From positions 38,140 to 102,139 of the forward strand of contig PBEM01000004.1 of the NCBI GenBank assembly GCA_002718415.1: a DNA stretch of 64,000 nt. The letters are read 5' to 3'. The notes under the pieces were generated by a model. The model searched no databases. It was given only the letters and a program-made list of their open reading frames with translations, and was not told the origin of the DNA. The position numbers and the translations under genes were made by a program. Below are positions 53,040-62,370 of the stretch, in pieces. The DNA is from Chloroflexota bacterium (GTDB taxonomy: Bacteria > Chloroflexota > Dehalococcoidia > Lucifugimonadales > Lucifugimonadaceae). Numbering within the stretch: the stretch's first letter is position 1; every line of letters starts with the position of its first letter.

Positions 53040-54332
53040 TTGATAATTTCAATAATAATCATTTTCCTAGGATTACTAGGAAGCGCTTTTATAAGTGCAA
53101 CTGAAGTTGCATTTGTGGGATCAAGAATATACAGGATAAGACATTTAGCTGATAACGGAGATCGTAATGCTAAAGCAGTTTTATCAATTCTTGAGAAACA
53201 CGATAAACTTTTTGGAACATTACTACTTGTAGGAAACTTATTTAATATAATGGTCGCTTCCGTAGGAACCTCTCTAGCCATTACAACAATAGGGAATGGT
53301 CAACCTAATGTATTTTCAACAGTAATTGCTACCGCAATTTCAACTATTTTAGTTGTTATTGTAGGAGAATTAACTCCTAAAGCCTTAGTAGTATCAATAG
53401 CTGAAAAATGGTCACTTAAAACAGCAAAAATCATATTATTCATTATGTTAATTACTAGACCAATTGTATGGACTTTAGTTTTATTTCCACGAGGTATAGA
53501 AAAATTATTTAAGAATAAAAAAAATGATTCACAACCAATGGTAACAACAGGAGAATTAAGGACATTAATTGATTTAGGAGAACAAGAAGGTACCGTAAAA
53601 GAATCTCAAGGAGAAATGTTAGAAAAAATTTTTAGATTTGGTGAATCAGAAGTAAGAGATGTAATGACACCAAGAAATGAAATTATTTGGATAAGATCAA
53701 ACACAAAATTATCAGAATTTTTAGAAATATATAAAAAATTCCCTCAAACTCGTTTTCCTGTATATGATAATGATTTCGATGATGTTGTGGGAATATTATC
53801 AATTAAGGATGTATTAGATAGATTAAGACAAAAAAATGGGAATAAAGACCCAAATGTTACTAGATTAGTAAGAAAAGCTCTTTTTGTTCCAGAGACCAAA
53901 CGACTAGATCACCTTTTCAAAGAAATGCAAGAGCAAGGCCAAAGACTTGCATTAGCTATAGATGAATTTGGCGGTATTTCAGGTCTAATTACTTATACAA
54001 GATTAATTGAGCAAATAGTTGGTAGAACAGGAGAAGAAGGAAAAAAACCAGATAAAATGTACATTACTATTAATGAAAATACATATATAGCAGACGGTGG
54101 TATGAGTATAGTGGAAGCTAATGATGAAATGAATTTAGAAATTCCAGAAGGAGAATATGAAACAGTCGCTGGTTTTTTCTTGGATCAAAGTCAGGTTGTA
54201 CCAACAGTCGGAACTAAAGTAAGAGTAAATAACTTACGTATGGAAATAGCAGAAATGCAAGTTCATAAAATAACAAAAGTAAGAATTGGTAAAATTATTC
54301 AAATACTAGAAATGTCCTCAACAAGTGAATAA
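53040..54332 (+). CDS. CNNM/CorC-type membrane protein with CBS pair
   Basis: 430 residues in three parts: an N-terminal CNNM (DUF21) membrane domain with three or four hydrophobic segments (LGLLGSAFISATEVAFVGSR, VGELTPKALVVSIAEKWSL), a CBS pair (VMTPRNEIIWIRSNTK ... FPVYDNDFDDVVGILSIKDVL), and a CorC_HlyC transporter-associated domain (IADGGMSIVEANDEMNLE). Homologues are linked to magnesium or cobalt homeostasis. The start is TTG; the AGGAG upstream is 15 nt away, too far for ideal spacing. The stop overlaps tilS by 8 nt. Confidence 0.9.
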   Translation: MIISIIIIFLGLLGSAFISATEVAFVGSRIYRIRHLADNGDRNAKAVLSILEKHDKLFGTLLLVGNLFNIMVASVGTSLAITTIGNGQPNVFSTVIATAISTILVVIVGELTPKALVVSIAEKWSLKTAKIILFIMLITRPIVWTLVLFPRGIEKLFKNKKNDSQPMVTTGELRTLIDLGEQEGTVKESQGEMLEKIFRFGESEVRDVMTPRNEIIWIRSNTKLSEFLEIYKKFPQTRFPVYDNDFDDVVGILSIKDVLDRLRQKNGNKDPNVTRLVRKALFVPETKRLDHLFKEMQEQGQRLALAIDEFGGISGLITYTRLIEQIVGRTGEEGKKPDKMYITINENTYIADGGMSIVEANDEMNLEIPEGEYETVAGFFLDQSQVVPTVGTKVRVNNLRMEIAEMQVHKITKVRIGKIIQILEMSSTSE

Positions 54333-55746
54333 TAATTTTATAGAAAAAATTTCCTTAAATTTAAAGAATACAGATATTAAAGATGGTTCAACTTTAATCT
54401 TAGCACTTTCAGGTGGAGTGGATTCTACTGCATTACTTTTAGCATTAGGTAATATTAAATCGAGATATAATCTCAAGATTATATCTGCACATTTCAATCA
54501 TAATTTGAGAGGAAAAGAATCAGATAGAGATGAAAAATTCTCGTCTGATTTATCAAATAGAATAGGAATTAAATTTGTTAGTAATAAATTAAATCTCAAA
54601 CAAGATAATAAATCAAATAAATTATCTGAAAATACTATGAGAGATCTAAGATACAATTTTTTGCAAGATACAGCAGATAAATATAATGCAAAAGGAGTTC
54701 TGACAGCCCATACAGAAAACGATCAAGCAGAAACGGTATTAATGAGTATCATTAGGGGGACTGGTATAAGGGGAATTTCAGGCATGAAATCTGAAAATAA
54801 TTTATCGACTAAAAATGATAAAGAAATAAAAATTTATAGATTGATGTTAAATATTACTCACGAACAGTGTAAAAATTTTTGTAGCTCATTAGGAATAAAA
54901 CCAATGATGGATTCTTCTAATTTAAAAAACATCTATTTAAGAAATTTTATTAGAAATAATACCATCCCAAGAATAGAAAAAGATTTTCCAAACTTTACAA
55001 AAAAACTTTCATTATTGTCTCAAAATTCAAGAAAAGAATTGGATTTAAAAGATTGGGCAATAAAAAAATATTACCCATTAATGATTAACGAGGATTGTTC
55101 AATTAAAAAAAATCAAATGTTCTTATTACCAGAATCATTACAATATGAAATAATTATTAAACATATTGAAAATTTGTTTAAACAAAAAATTAATATAGAA
55201 AATAATCATATAAATGAAATTATAAAACTTGTAAAAAGTTCTAATTCAGGTGAAATATATTTACCTAATAACATTAATATAATTTCAAAAAAAAATAAAA
55301 TAAAAATATTTTCTAGAATAAAGGATAATCCTCAGTATCCATTAATAATAAATGAACCAATAAGAATCATCTCAAACCACACTAAATTAGATGAAAATCA
55401 TCTTATTACTAAAAAAATTATTAAGCGACCTAATAATTTAGAAAAAATTGATAAAAACTTAGAAGTATATCTAAGATCGGACTTCTCGGAAAAAGAATTC
55501 TATTTTAGAAAAAACATAAAAGATGATTTATTCCAACCTTTGGGAATGAATAAGAAGATCAGATTAAAAAAATTTCTAAAAAATAACATATTCGACATTG
55601 AATCAAGAAAAAAAATACCAGTATTGACATATAAGGATCAAATTGCTTGGGTCCCTGGATCAAGACCAGCAGAATGGGCTAAAGTTAATAAAGAAGAAAA
55701 TTTCGTTCTACACTTTATCATTACTAAAATTAATGAATCTGTTTAA
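54325..55746 (+). CDS. tilS: tRNA(Ile)-lysidine synthase
   Basis: Converts C34 of tRNA(Ile)(CAU) to lysidine so that it reads AUA. 473 residues: N-type ATP pyrophosphatase motif SGGVDS (29-34), HFNHNLRGKESDRDE, GVLTAHTENDQAETVLM, and a Lys/Asn-rich C-terminal domain ending VPGSRPAEWAKV. AUA codons are abundant in this AT-rich genome, which makes this enzyme important. The GTG start overlaps the previous gene by 8 nt. The 3' end overlaps the convergent gene by 17 nt. Confidence 0.95.
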   Translation: MNNNFIEKISLNLKNTDIKDGSTLILALSGGVDSTALLLALGNIKSRYNLKIISAHFNHNLRGKESDRDEKFSSDLSNRIGIKFVSNKLNLKQDNKSNKLSENTMRDLRYNFLQDTADKYNAKGVLTAHTENDQAETVLMSIIRGTGIRGISGMKSENNLSTKNDKEIKIYRLMLNITHEQCKNFCSSLGIKPMMDSSNLKNIYLRNFIRNNTIPRIEKDFPNFTKKLSLLSQNSRKELDLKDWAIKKYYPLMINEDCSIKKNQMFLLPESLQYEIIIKHIENLFKQKINIENNHINEIIKLVKSSNSGEIYLPNNINIISKKNKIKIFSRIKDNPQYPLIINEPIRIISNHTKLDENHLITKKIIKRPNNLEKIDKNLEVYLRSDFSEKEFYFRKNIKDDLFQPLGMNKKIRLKKFLKNNIFDIESRKKIPVLTYKDQIAWVPGSRPAEWAKVNKEENFVLHFIITKINESV

Positions 55747-56728
55747 ATCCTTCATTACTAGCAGGCCCAGGAATAATTCCCCTTTTACCAACATTAATTC
55801 CATCTATACTCTTAATGTCTGCAGAAACTATTTTGGGTTTCCCTGAAGCTATATAATGGCCTACTACAAATGTCCCAACTGGAGCTTTAGATTGAACAAA
55901 TTGTCTAATTCTTTCAGGATTCATACCTCCGCTAATAATAACATCTAAATATCCTAATTTTTCATTATCTAATCTAGATTTAATTTCTTTAACTAACTCT
56001 GGAGTTACACCTCCTCTAGATTTTGGTGTGTCTATACGAATACCTCTTAATCTACCTTTCATAGAGTGTCCTATTTTTATAGATTCAACAATTTCATCAG
56101 AAAAAGTATCTACTAGAGCAACACGGGGAATATCCAAATCCATATGTTTATCAAACGCATTCATAGCCCTCAAACTATCTCCCATCAATAGTACAAATGA
56201 ATGATTCATTGTTCCTGATGGAGTAAGATTGTGTAAATAGTGCCCAGCCATCGTAGTGGTACTGGAACAGCCTCCTACAGCTGCAGAAAAATCTGCCATT
56301 CCTACTACTTCAGGATGAACATATCTTGCAGGATTCCCAATTACTGGTACACCATCTGCTGCATCAAAACATTCTTTTGCTGCTGTAGCCCAACCTGAGC
56401 AGGATGCAAGAATACCAGAAATTGCAGTTTGATATGTGGAAAATGACGCATATGAAGATTTAATTTGTAGAACAACCTCTCCAGATTTAACTTCTTGTCC
56501 TTCTTCTAATGAAAAAGCTTGACCTGTTTTCTCTGGTAAAACTAAGTTAAGTAAAGTTCTTACTTCTGTAATACCACATAAAATACCATCATCATGGAAA
56601 GTAAAATCAACTACGACATCTGGATTTATCTTTTCTTCTCTTAATATTTCTCCAGTCCTAATTATTTCATAATCAGCGGTATTTCCTGAAAGAATATTTC
56701 TATTTATCTCAAATTCTGGTGTTGTCAT
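55730..56728 (-). CDS. Nicotinate phosphoribosyltransferase, short type
   Basis: Joins nicotinate to PRPP, giving nicotinate mononucleotide in NAD salvage. 332 residues, shorter than the bacterial PncB (about 400) and similar to the compact archaeal-type NAPRTases. Motifs: FTFHDDGILCGITEVRTLL near the start, MAGHYLHNLTPSGTMNHSFV with the conserved phosphoribosylation-loop His region, LVDTFSDEI, and VIISGGMNPERIRQFV for PRPP binding. It is last in the tlyA-pur operon. Quinolinate phosphoribosyltransferase is a related fold but lacks the THSFV-like segment. Confidence 0.88.
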   Translation of the reverse strand: MTTPEFEINRNILSGNTADYEIIRTGEILREEKINPDVVVDFTFHDDGILCGITEVRTLLNLVLPEKTGQAFSLEEGQEVKSGEVVLQIKSSYASFSTYQTAISGILASCSGWATAAKECFDAADGVPVIGNPARYVHPEVVGMADFSAAVGGCSSTTTMAGHYLHNLTPSGTMNHSFVLLMGDSLRAMNAFDKHMDLDIPRVALVDTFSDEIVESIKIGHSMKGRLRGIRIDTPKSRGGVTPELVKEIKSRLDNEKLGYLDVIISGGMNPERIRQFVQSKAPVGTFVVGHYIASGKPKIVSADIKSIDGINVGKRGIIPGPASNEGFKQIH

Positions 56729-56743
56729 ATTTTTTATTCAAGT

Positions 56744-57478
56744 CTAATTAATGTTTTTATTAAAACCTAAAAACCTTAATCTAATTAATCCTTTAAAATC
56801 CTTCCAAACTGTTGGAAGTATTTTAACACGTGTATTTGGATCATCTACCCAAATAACTCCTATCTCTTTAACGGGTATCGAGTAATGTCTACATGATAGT
56901 AAAAGTTCTGTATCAAAAAACCATTCATTATCTTTAATGTAAGGTAGAATATTATATCCTAATTTCTTTGAAATACCTTTAAATCCACATTGAGCATCTG
57001 AAAAACCTTTAACAGGAAAAAAACAATTTATTAAAAAATTATATCCTCTAGACATAATTTCTCTTATAATTTTTCTACCAATTACTTTTGAATTTTTTGA
57101 TAATCTCGTACCCACACATATGTCAAAATTTTCAATTACTATCGCGTCTACTAAAGGTATTAAGGCATCTAGATTGGTGGATAAATCAACATCCATATAA
57201 ACCATAACTTCAGAAGTAGATTCTCCCCAAGCTAATTTTAAGGCCCTACCACGCCCCTTCTCTTTTATGTGAAAGTACGAAACATTTGAATAGGTCTTTG
57301 CTAACTTTTTAGCAATTTGTCCAGTCAAATCTTCTGAACCATTATCAGCAATAACAATTTTCCAACTATATTGTTTAAACTTATTAGTATAACTTAGAAG
57401 CTTTTGTACACAAATAGGCAAAGATTCTTCCTCATTTAGTACAGGGATTACAATATCTACAGTTGGATTAAGAGTCAT
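56744..57478 (-). CDS. GT2 glycosyltransferase, dolichyl-phosphate mannosyltransferase-like
   Basis: 244 residues, a single GT-A domain with no membrane helix. VDIVIPVLNEEESLPICVQ opens the nucleotide-sugar fold; IADNGSEDLTGQIA, KGRGRALKLAWGES and the metal-binding YMDVDLSTNL follow. FSDAQCGFKG matches the acceptor-side motif of DPM1/polyprenyl-phosphate glycosyltransferases. It probably adds a sugar to a polyprenyl phosphate at the inner membrane face. It is wedged between purH (9 nt) and the NAPRTase gene (15 nt), a setting unrelated to its chemistry. Confidence 0.87.
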   Translation of the reverse strand: MTLNPTVDIVIPVLNEEESLPICVQKLLSYTNKFKQYSWKIVIADNGSEDLTGQIAKKLAKTYSNVSYFHIKEKGRGRALKLAWGESTSEVMVYMDVDLSTNLDALIPLVDAIVIENFDICVGTRLSKNSKVIGRKIIREIMSRGYNFLINCFFPVKGFSDAQCGFKGISKKLGYNILPYIKDNEWFFDTELLLSCRHYSIPVKEIGVIWVDDPNTRVKILPTVWKDFKGLIRLRFLGFNKNIN

Positions 57479-57487
57479 TTTGTTTAT

Positions 57488-59011
57488 CTAATGTAAAAAA
57501 TGCCTTCTATGTGTGAAAACCATAATCATATTAAGTTCATTAGCTACATTAATTATTTCTTTATCTCTAATTGAGCCTCCTGGCTGAATATAAAACTTTA
57601 TTCCTTTTTTATTAGCTTCAATTAGATTATCTGGAAAAGGGAAAAAAGCATCGGATGCCAAAACACTTCCATGATAGAAATTTTCTAATTTAGAATTCGT
57701 AGCTAATCTTATACTATTTAATCTGTTTGGTTGCCCCGCCCCCATTCCTATCAAGGTTTTATCTTTAGCTACTACTATTGCATTTGATCTAATTAGTCCA
57801 GAAACTTTCCAAGCAAATTTTAAATCTTCCATTATTTCAAAATTTGGTTTATTTTTAGTAACAACTTCCCAGTTTTCAGAAAAATCATTATATTGGTCAA
57901 ATTCTTGTAATAAAAATCCTCCTGTAACAGATCTGATCATTAAGTTAGAAATTTTATTTTTTGATACTTGAATTACCCGTGTTTTTTTTCTTTTTCTTAA
58001 AATTTCTAGAGCAAGTTTTTCATAAGATGGAGCAACAATAACATCGATGAATTGACCTTCCATTTTTTTCGCTGTTTCTTCTGTAAGAATACTATTGAAA
58101 CCAACGATACCGCCAAAAGCAGACACTGGATCTCCACTTAATGCTTCTAAGTATGCTTCTGTTTGATTATTATTTATAGAAAGACCACAAGGATTGCCAT
58201 GCTTAATAATAGACACACAATTCTCTTCAAATATATTACATGACACCCAAGCTGCATCAGCATCAAAATAGTTTAAATAAGACATATCGATACCATGTAA
58301 TTTTGTTGAATTTACTATTCCTCCCTCTTCATTAGGTAATTTATAAACAGCTGAAGATTGATGGGGATTTTCCCCGTATCTAGGTATATTAACTAATTCC
58401 CAAGCATTTGTTTTTTGTTTTGAAAAGATATGCTTTTCATTTTCATTAGCTAAATAATCAGCAATTAAAGTATCATAAAATGAAACATGCCTAAAAGCTT
58501 TTGAAGCTAAAGATTTTCGAAATTTAAAATCTATTTGATCATTTGAATGAGCATTAATTATGTTTTGGTAATCCTTTGGATCAACTATTACTAATACATT
58601 CTTAAAATTTTTGGCAGCAGCTCTAGTCATTGCTGGACCGCCTATATCTATATTTTCTAAAATATCTTCTAAAGATATATTTTCATTTTTAATAGTATCT
58701 TGAAAAGGATATAAATTATTTACGACTAAATCTATTTGATCTATTCCAAATTCAATTAGCTGATTAATATGAGAATTGTTTTCTCTTTTAGCTAAAATAC
58801 CTCCATGTATTATTGGATTTAAAGTTTTTACCCTTCCATCCAAAAACTCTGGGAATTTAGTTATTTTTGAAACGTCAGTAACAGTAATGCCATTATTAGA
58901 TAAATATTCTCCAGTACCGCCAGTACTAATAATGTCATATCCCAAAGATAATAAATTTCTCGAAAAATCTACTATACCAGTTTTATCTGATACTGAAATT
59001 AATGCTTTCAA
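57488..59011 (-). CDS. purH: Bifunctional AICAR transformylase/IMP cyclohydrolase
   Basis: Last two steps of IMP synthesis. 507 residues: N-terminal cyclohydrolase domain ALISVSDKTGIVDFSRNLLS, STGGTGEYL, VKTLNPIIHGGILA, and the C-terminal transformylase domain with RYGENPHQSSAVY, SIIKHGNPCGLS, DPVSAFGGIVGFN and the end VFTHRRHFLH. Its start overlaps the purM stop by 4 nt. Confidence 0.96.
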   Translation of the reverse strand: MKALISVSDKTGIVDFSRNLLSLGYDIISTGGTGEYLSNNGITVTDVSKITKFPEFLDGRVKTLNPIIHGGILAKRENNSHINQLIEFGIDQIDLVVNNLYPFQDTIKNENISLEDILENIDIGGPAMTRAAAKNFKNVLVIVDPKDYQNIINAHSNDQIDFKFRKSLASKAFRHVSFYDTLIADYLANENEKHIFSKQKTNAWELVNIPRYGENPHQSSAVYKLPNEEGGIVNSTKLHGIDMSYLNYFDADAAWVSCNIFEENCVSIIKHGNPCGLSINNNQTEAYLEALSGDPVSAFGGIVGFNSILTEETAKKMEGQFIDVIVAPSYEKLALEILRKRKKTRVIQVSKNKISNLMIRSVTGGFLLQEFDQYNDFSENWEVVTKNKPNFEIMEDLKFAWKVSGLIRSNAIVVAKDKTLIGMGAGQPNRLNSIRLATNSKLENFYHGSVLASDAFFPFPDNLIEANKKGIKFYIQPGGSIRDKEIINVANELNMIMVFTHRRHFLH

Positions 59012-60027
59012 TCTAGATAATTAACCTTTTTATTATTTTTATTCTTATTAACATTTCCTATGACCCAAGAATCTTCTAATCTTTCTAATAATAAACTAGC
59101 ATTATTTTCAGATACAACAGCTATCATACCCACACCCATATTAAAAACTTTATACATTTCTTGATCCGTAACTTTACCAGATTCCTGTATATATCTAAAT
59201 AAATCTGGGGGGGTCCAAGTACTTAACTTCAAATCAACAGATAATTCATCTGGTATTACTCTTGGAATGTTTTTATTAAAACTTCCTCCTGTTATATGTG
59301 CTAAACCATTTATAATATTTAAGTTTTCCCCGAAAGTATCAAGATAACTTTTATGTGGTTTTATTAAAGCTTCACCCAATGTTTCGTTAGTGCCAGGAAC
59401 TTTATCATCTAAAACACTAGGATTATTATCTATTTCAAAAATAGATCTAACAAAAGAATACCCATTCGTATGTAATCCACTGGATGGTAAAGCAATTAAA
59501 ATATCATTATCAGAAACTTTCTTAGGAGTGATTAAAAGATCACGTTTAACTGTTCCAACAATAAATCCTACTAAATCATAATCTTTACCATGATAAATAC
59601 CAGGTAGAGTAGCTGTTTCTCCTCCTATTAAAGCTATATTAGATTCTTTACATGATAATGATAATCCTTCAACAATTTCAGAAATTGTTTTGGAATTAAA
59701 ATTTGATATTCCTATATAATCTAGGAAAAATAACGGTTTTGCTCCACAAGGAAGGATATCATTTATGCAATGATTAACAATATCAGCTCCTATTTTACTG
59801 TGATTGTCCATTACTTCGGCAATTTTTTGCTTTGTCCCAACACTATCTGTACTTGATACAAGTAATATCTCAGAATCAGGATATGGTTCAATTACTCCTC
59901 CAAAACCACCAGGGCCTAAAAAAACATTAGTCCCCAAAGTTTTTTCAGTTAGATTTTTTATTTTTTCTTTTATATTCGCTGCTGCAATTAAATCAACTCC
60001 AGCGTCTTTGTATGTTTTAGATTCCAA
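59008..60027 (-). CDS. purM: Phosphoribosylformylglycinamidine cyclo-ligase (AIR synthetase)
   Basis: Fifth step of purine synthesis. 339 residues: TYKDAGVDLIAAANIKEKI, LVSSTDSVGTKQKIAEVM, DIVNHCINDILPCGAKPLFF, IALIGGETATLPGIY and ALPSSGLHTNGYSFVR. The start is TTG at 60027, with AAAGGA just upstream. It follows purF by 33 nt and overlaps purH by 4 nt. Confidence 0.96.
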   Translation of the reverse strand: MESKTYKDAGVDLIAAANIKEKIKNLTEKTLGTNVFLGPGGFGGVIEPYPDSEILLVSSTDSVGTKQKIAEVMDNHSKIGADIVNHCINDILPCGAKPLFFLDYIGISNFNSKTISEIVEGLSLSCKESNIALIGGETATLPGIYHGKDYDLVGFIVGTVKRDLLITPKKVSDNDILIALPSSGLHTNGYSFVRSIFEIDNNPSVLDDKVPGTNETLGEALIKPHKSYLDTFGENLNIINGLAHITGGSFNKNIPRVIPDELSVDLKLSTWTPPDLFRYIQESGKVTDQEMYKVFNMGVGMIAVVSENNASLLLERLEDSWVIGNVNKNKNNKKVNYLD

Positions 60028-60060
60028 TTTTTTCCTTTCAAGAAAATTTATATAAAATAT

Positions 60061-61500
60061 CTATTTTTTTTCAAATGAAAATTTATCCATTTCTAATTGA
60101 ACTGGTATAGGATATTTTCCTGTGAAGCACCCCCTACAATAACTGTCATTAGTTCCCTCAACAGATTTAATTAAACCATCTAGTGATAAATATTTTAATG
60201 AATCTGCACCTATAAGATTTTTAATCTGATCGGTAGACATGTTATATGCAATTAACTCGTTAAGAGTAGCCATATCTACTCCGAAATGACATGTAGATTT
60301 AATCGGCGGAGCTGCTACCCTAACATGTACTTCTTTAGCACCTGCTTTTTTTAGTAATAATACAACTCTTTTAATAGTAGTACTTCTTACTATAGAATCA
60401 TCCACTACAATAAATTTCTTATCTTTTACAATAGATTTAAGAACATTAAATTTCATTTTTACATCAGTATTCCTTATCGCTTGATCAGGTTGAATGAAAG
60501 TTCGCCCAACATATCTATTCTTAATCAAAGTTTCTAAATAGGGAATACCGGATTCTCTAGCTAGACCTATAGCATGAGGTGTAGATGAGTCTGGAACACC
60601 TGTAACAAAATCTGCTTCTACAGGAAATTCTTTCCACAGTTCTGATCCCATTTTTAATCGAGTTTGATATGTTAATTTCCCATTAATAACAGAATCAGGT
60701 CGGGCAAAATATACATGCTCAAATATACACATAGCATGAGATGACCTCCTACCACTCCAATTTTTTGATTTAATTCCTTCATCATTAATTACTACAGTCT
60801 CTCCATTTTCTAATTCTCTTACAAATTCAGCCCCAATATTATCTAATGCAACTGTCTCTGATGCTACTACCCATCCATTTCCTAATTTACCTAGACATAG
60901 TGGCCTTATACCGAGAGGGTCCCTCACAGCAACTAACTCTTTCTTATTCATAATTACTAAAGAATAAGCTCCAGATAATCTACGCATAACAGAAGATGAA
61001 ACATCAAACCAATTGTTCCCTGGTGTATTAGCATATAATTCTGCAATTACTTCAGTATCAGATGTTCTTTCAAAATTGACTTCCCATTCTTTTATTATTT
61101 GGTCTCTTAGTAACTCAGCATTAATCACATTACCATTATGCCCTACAGCTAATTTACCTCTAGCTCCATTTACTATAATAGGTTGAGCATTAGTAATTTT
61201 ACTTCCGCCCATAGTAGAATATCTGGTGTGTCCTATTCCTACATATCCAGTTAAACCATTTAAATCTTCTTCTCTAAAAACCTGTGATATTAGTCCCATT
61301 TTTGAATGAATACGTATATTTTCTCCATCTGAAACAGCTATACCTGCACTTTCTTGACCTCTATGCTGCAGGGCAAAAAGGCCAAAAAAAAGATTCTTAG
61401 CCACATTTTCATTAGGCATAAAGATACCTATGACCCCACATGCTTCACGTGGAGAGTCATCAATAACCGAAAAAGTAGATTTAAATTTTGATTTCATCAA
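60061..61500 (-). CDS. purF: Amidophosphoribosyltransferase
   Basis: First committed step of purine synthesis: PRPP + glutamine to phosphoribosylamine. 479 residues. A 20-residue propeptide precedes Cys21 (REACGVIGIF), the nucleophile of the Ntn glutaminase domain. The phosphoribosyltransferase domain has the PRPP motif KFIVVDDSIVRSTT. Cys in PPIKSTCHFGVD and in YCRGCFTGKYP indicates the [4Fe-4S] form found in Bacillus-type enzymes. It is 78 nt downstream of tlyA on the same strand. Confidence 0.97.
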   Translation of the reverse strand: MMKSKFKSTFSVIDDSPREACGVIGIFMPNENVAKNLFFGLFALQHRGQESAGIAVSDGENIRIHSKMGLISQVFREEDLNGLTGYVGIGHTRYSTMGGSKITNAQPIIVNGARGKLAVGHNGNVINAELLRDQIIKEWEVNFERTSDTEVIAELYANTPGNNWFDVSSSVMRRLSGAYSLVIMNKKELVAVRDPLGIRPLCLGKLGNGWVVASETVALDNIGAEFVRELENGETVVINDEGIKSKNWSGRRSSHAMCIFEHVYFARPDSVINGKLTYQTRLKMGSELWKEFPVEADFVTGVPDSSTPHAIGLARESGIPYLETLIKNRYVGRTFIQPDQAIRNTDVKMKFNVLKSIVKDKKFIVVDDSIVRSTTIKRVVLLLKKAGAKEVHVRVAAPPIKSTCHFGVDMATLNELIAYNMSTDQIKNLIGADSLKYLSLDGLIKSVEGTNDSYCRGCFTGKYPIPVQLEMDKFSFEKK

Positions 61501-61578
61501 ATACCCAAATATTATCTATCACAATTCTACTTAAGGTGTGAAAATATACAAAAAAAAAAATGTCGATAATATTCTTTT

Positions 61579-62319
61579 TTAAGAATTATCTAGCAAAAGA
61601 AATATTTCTTTATTGCCCGATCGACCTTTTATTCCTGAGTAACATAAGCCCTTAATTTTAATATTATTATTGAAACACCAATTAATAAAATTTCCCACCC
61701 CTTTAGAAATAGATTGATTATTATTTACTACTCCCCCAAAGGGAACTTCATTTTTATTTAGTTCAAACTGAGGTTTAAACAAAACCAAGATCTTAGAATT
61801 ATTTTTTAAATGTGAGATAACCGAAAGTAATATTAATTTTAGTGAAATAAATGAAACATCAATCACAATTAAATCAACTTTTTCAGGTAATAAGAATGAT
61901 TTTCTAGCATTAGTTTTCTCCATAGATATTACTTTCTTATTCATAATTAAACTGTTATGTAATTGACCTTTTCCTACATCTACTGAATAAATTTTTGCAG
62001 CACCGTTTTTCAGTAAATAATCCGTAAATCCTCCTGTAGAAGCACCTACATCTAAACAAATAAAATCCTTTACTGAAAAACCAAAATAATTCATAGCATA
62101 TTGTAATTTTTCTCCTCCTCTAGAGACATAGGATTTATTTTTTAGTAAAAGAATATTTGCATCAAAAGATAATATTTGGCCAACCTTAGGGTAATGTTTT
62201 TCATCAGGAAGTAGTACTCTACCTGACATAACCAAAGGTAACGATTCTTCTAAGGTATCTACAAAGCCTCTAAGATATAAAGTTTGATCCAAACGTAAAC
62301 GAAGATTAAAATTTTTCAA
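61579..62319 (-). CDS. tlyA: TlyA-family rRNA 2'-O-methyltransferase
   Basis: 246 residues. The N-terminal S4 RNA-binding domain (LRLDQTLYLRGFVDTLEES) is followed by an FtsJ-like methyltransferase domain: YVSRGGEKLQYAMNYF, SAM motif CLDVGASTGGFTDYLL, and SVDVGKGQLHNSLIM. Homologues methylate the ribose of 16S C1409 and/or 23S C1920; older annotations call them hemolysin A. The start is TTG at 62319. It is divergent from the UbiA gene by 51 bp and may head the purine transcript. Confidence 0.92.
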   Translation of the reverse strand: MKNFNLRLRLDQTLYLRGFVDTLEESLPLVMSGRVLLPDEKHYPKVGQILSFDANILLLKNKSYVSRGGEKLQYAMNYFGFSVKDFICLDVGASTGGFTDYLLKNGAAKIYSVDVGKGQLHNSLIMNKKVISMEKTNARKSFLLPEKVDLIVIDVSFISLKLILLSVISHLKNNSKILVLFKPQFELNKNEVPFGGVVNNNQSISKGVGNFINWCFNNNIKIKGLCYSGIKGRSGNKEIFLLLDNS

Positions 62320-62370
62320 AGTAATAAAATAATGTAATAATAAAACAAATTAAATCAATAACATTTAAAT

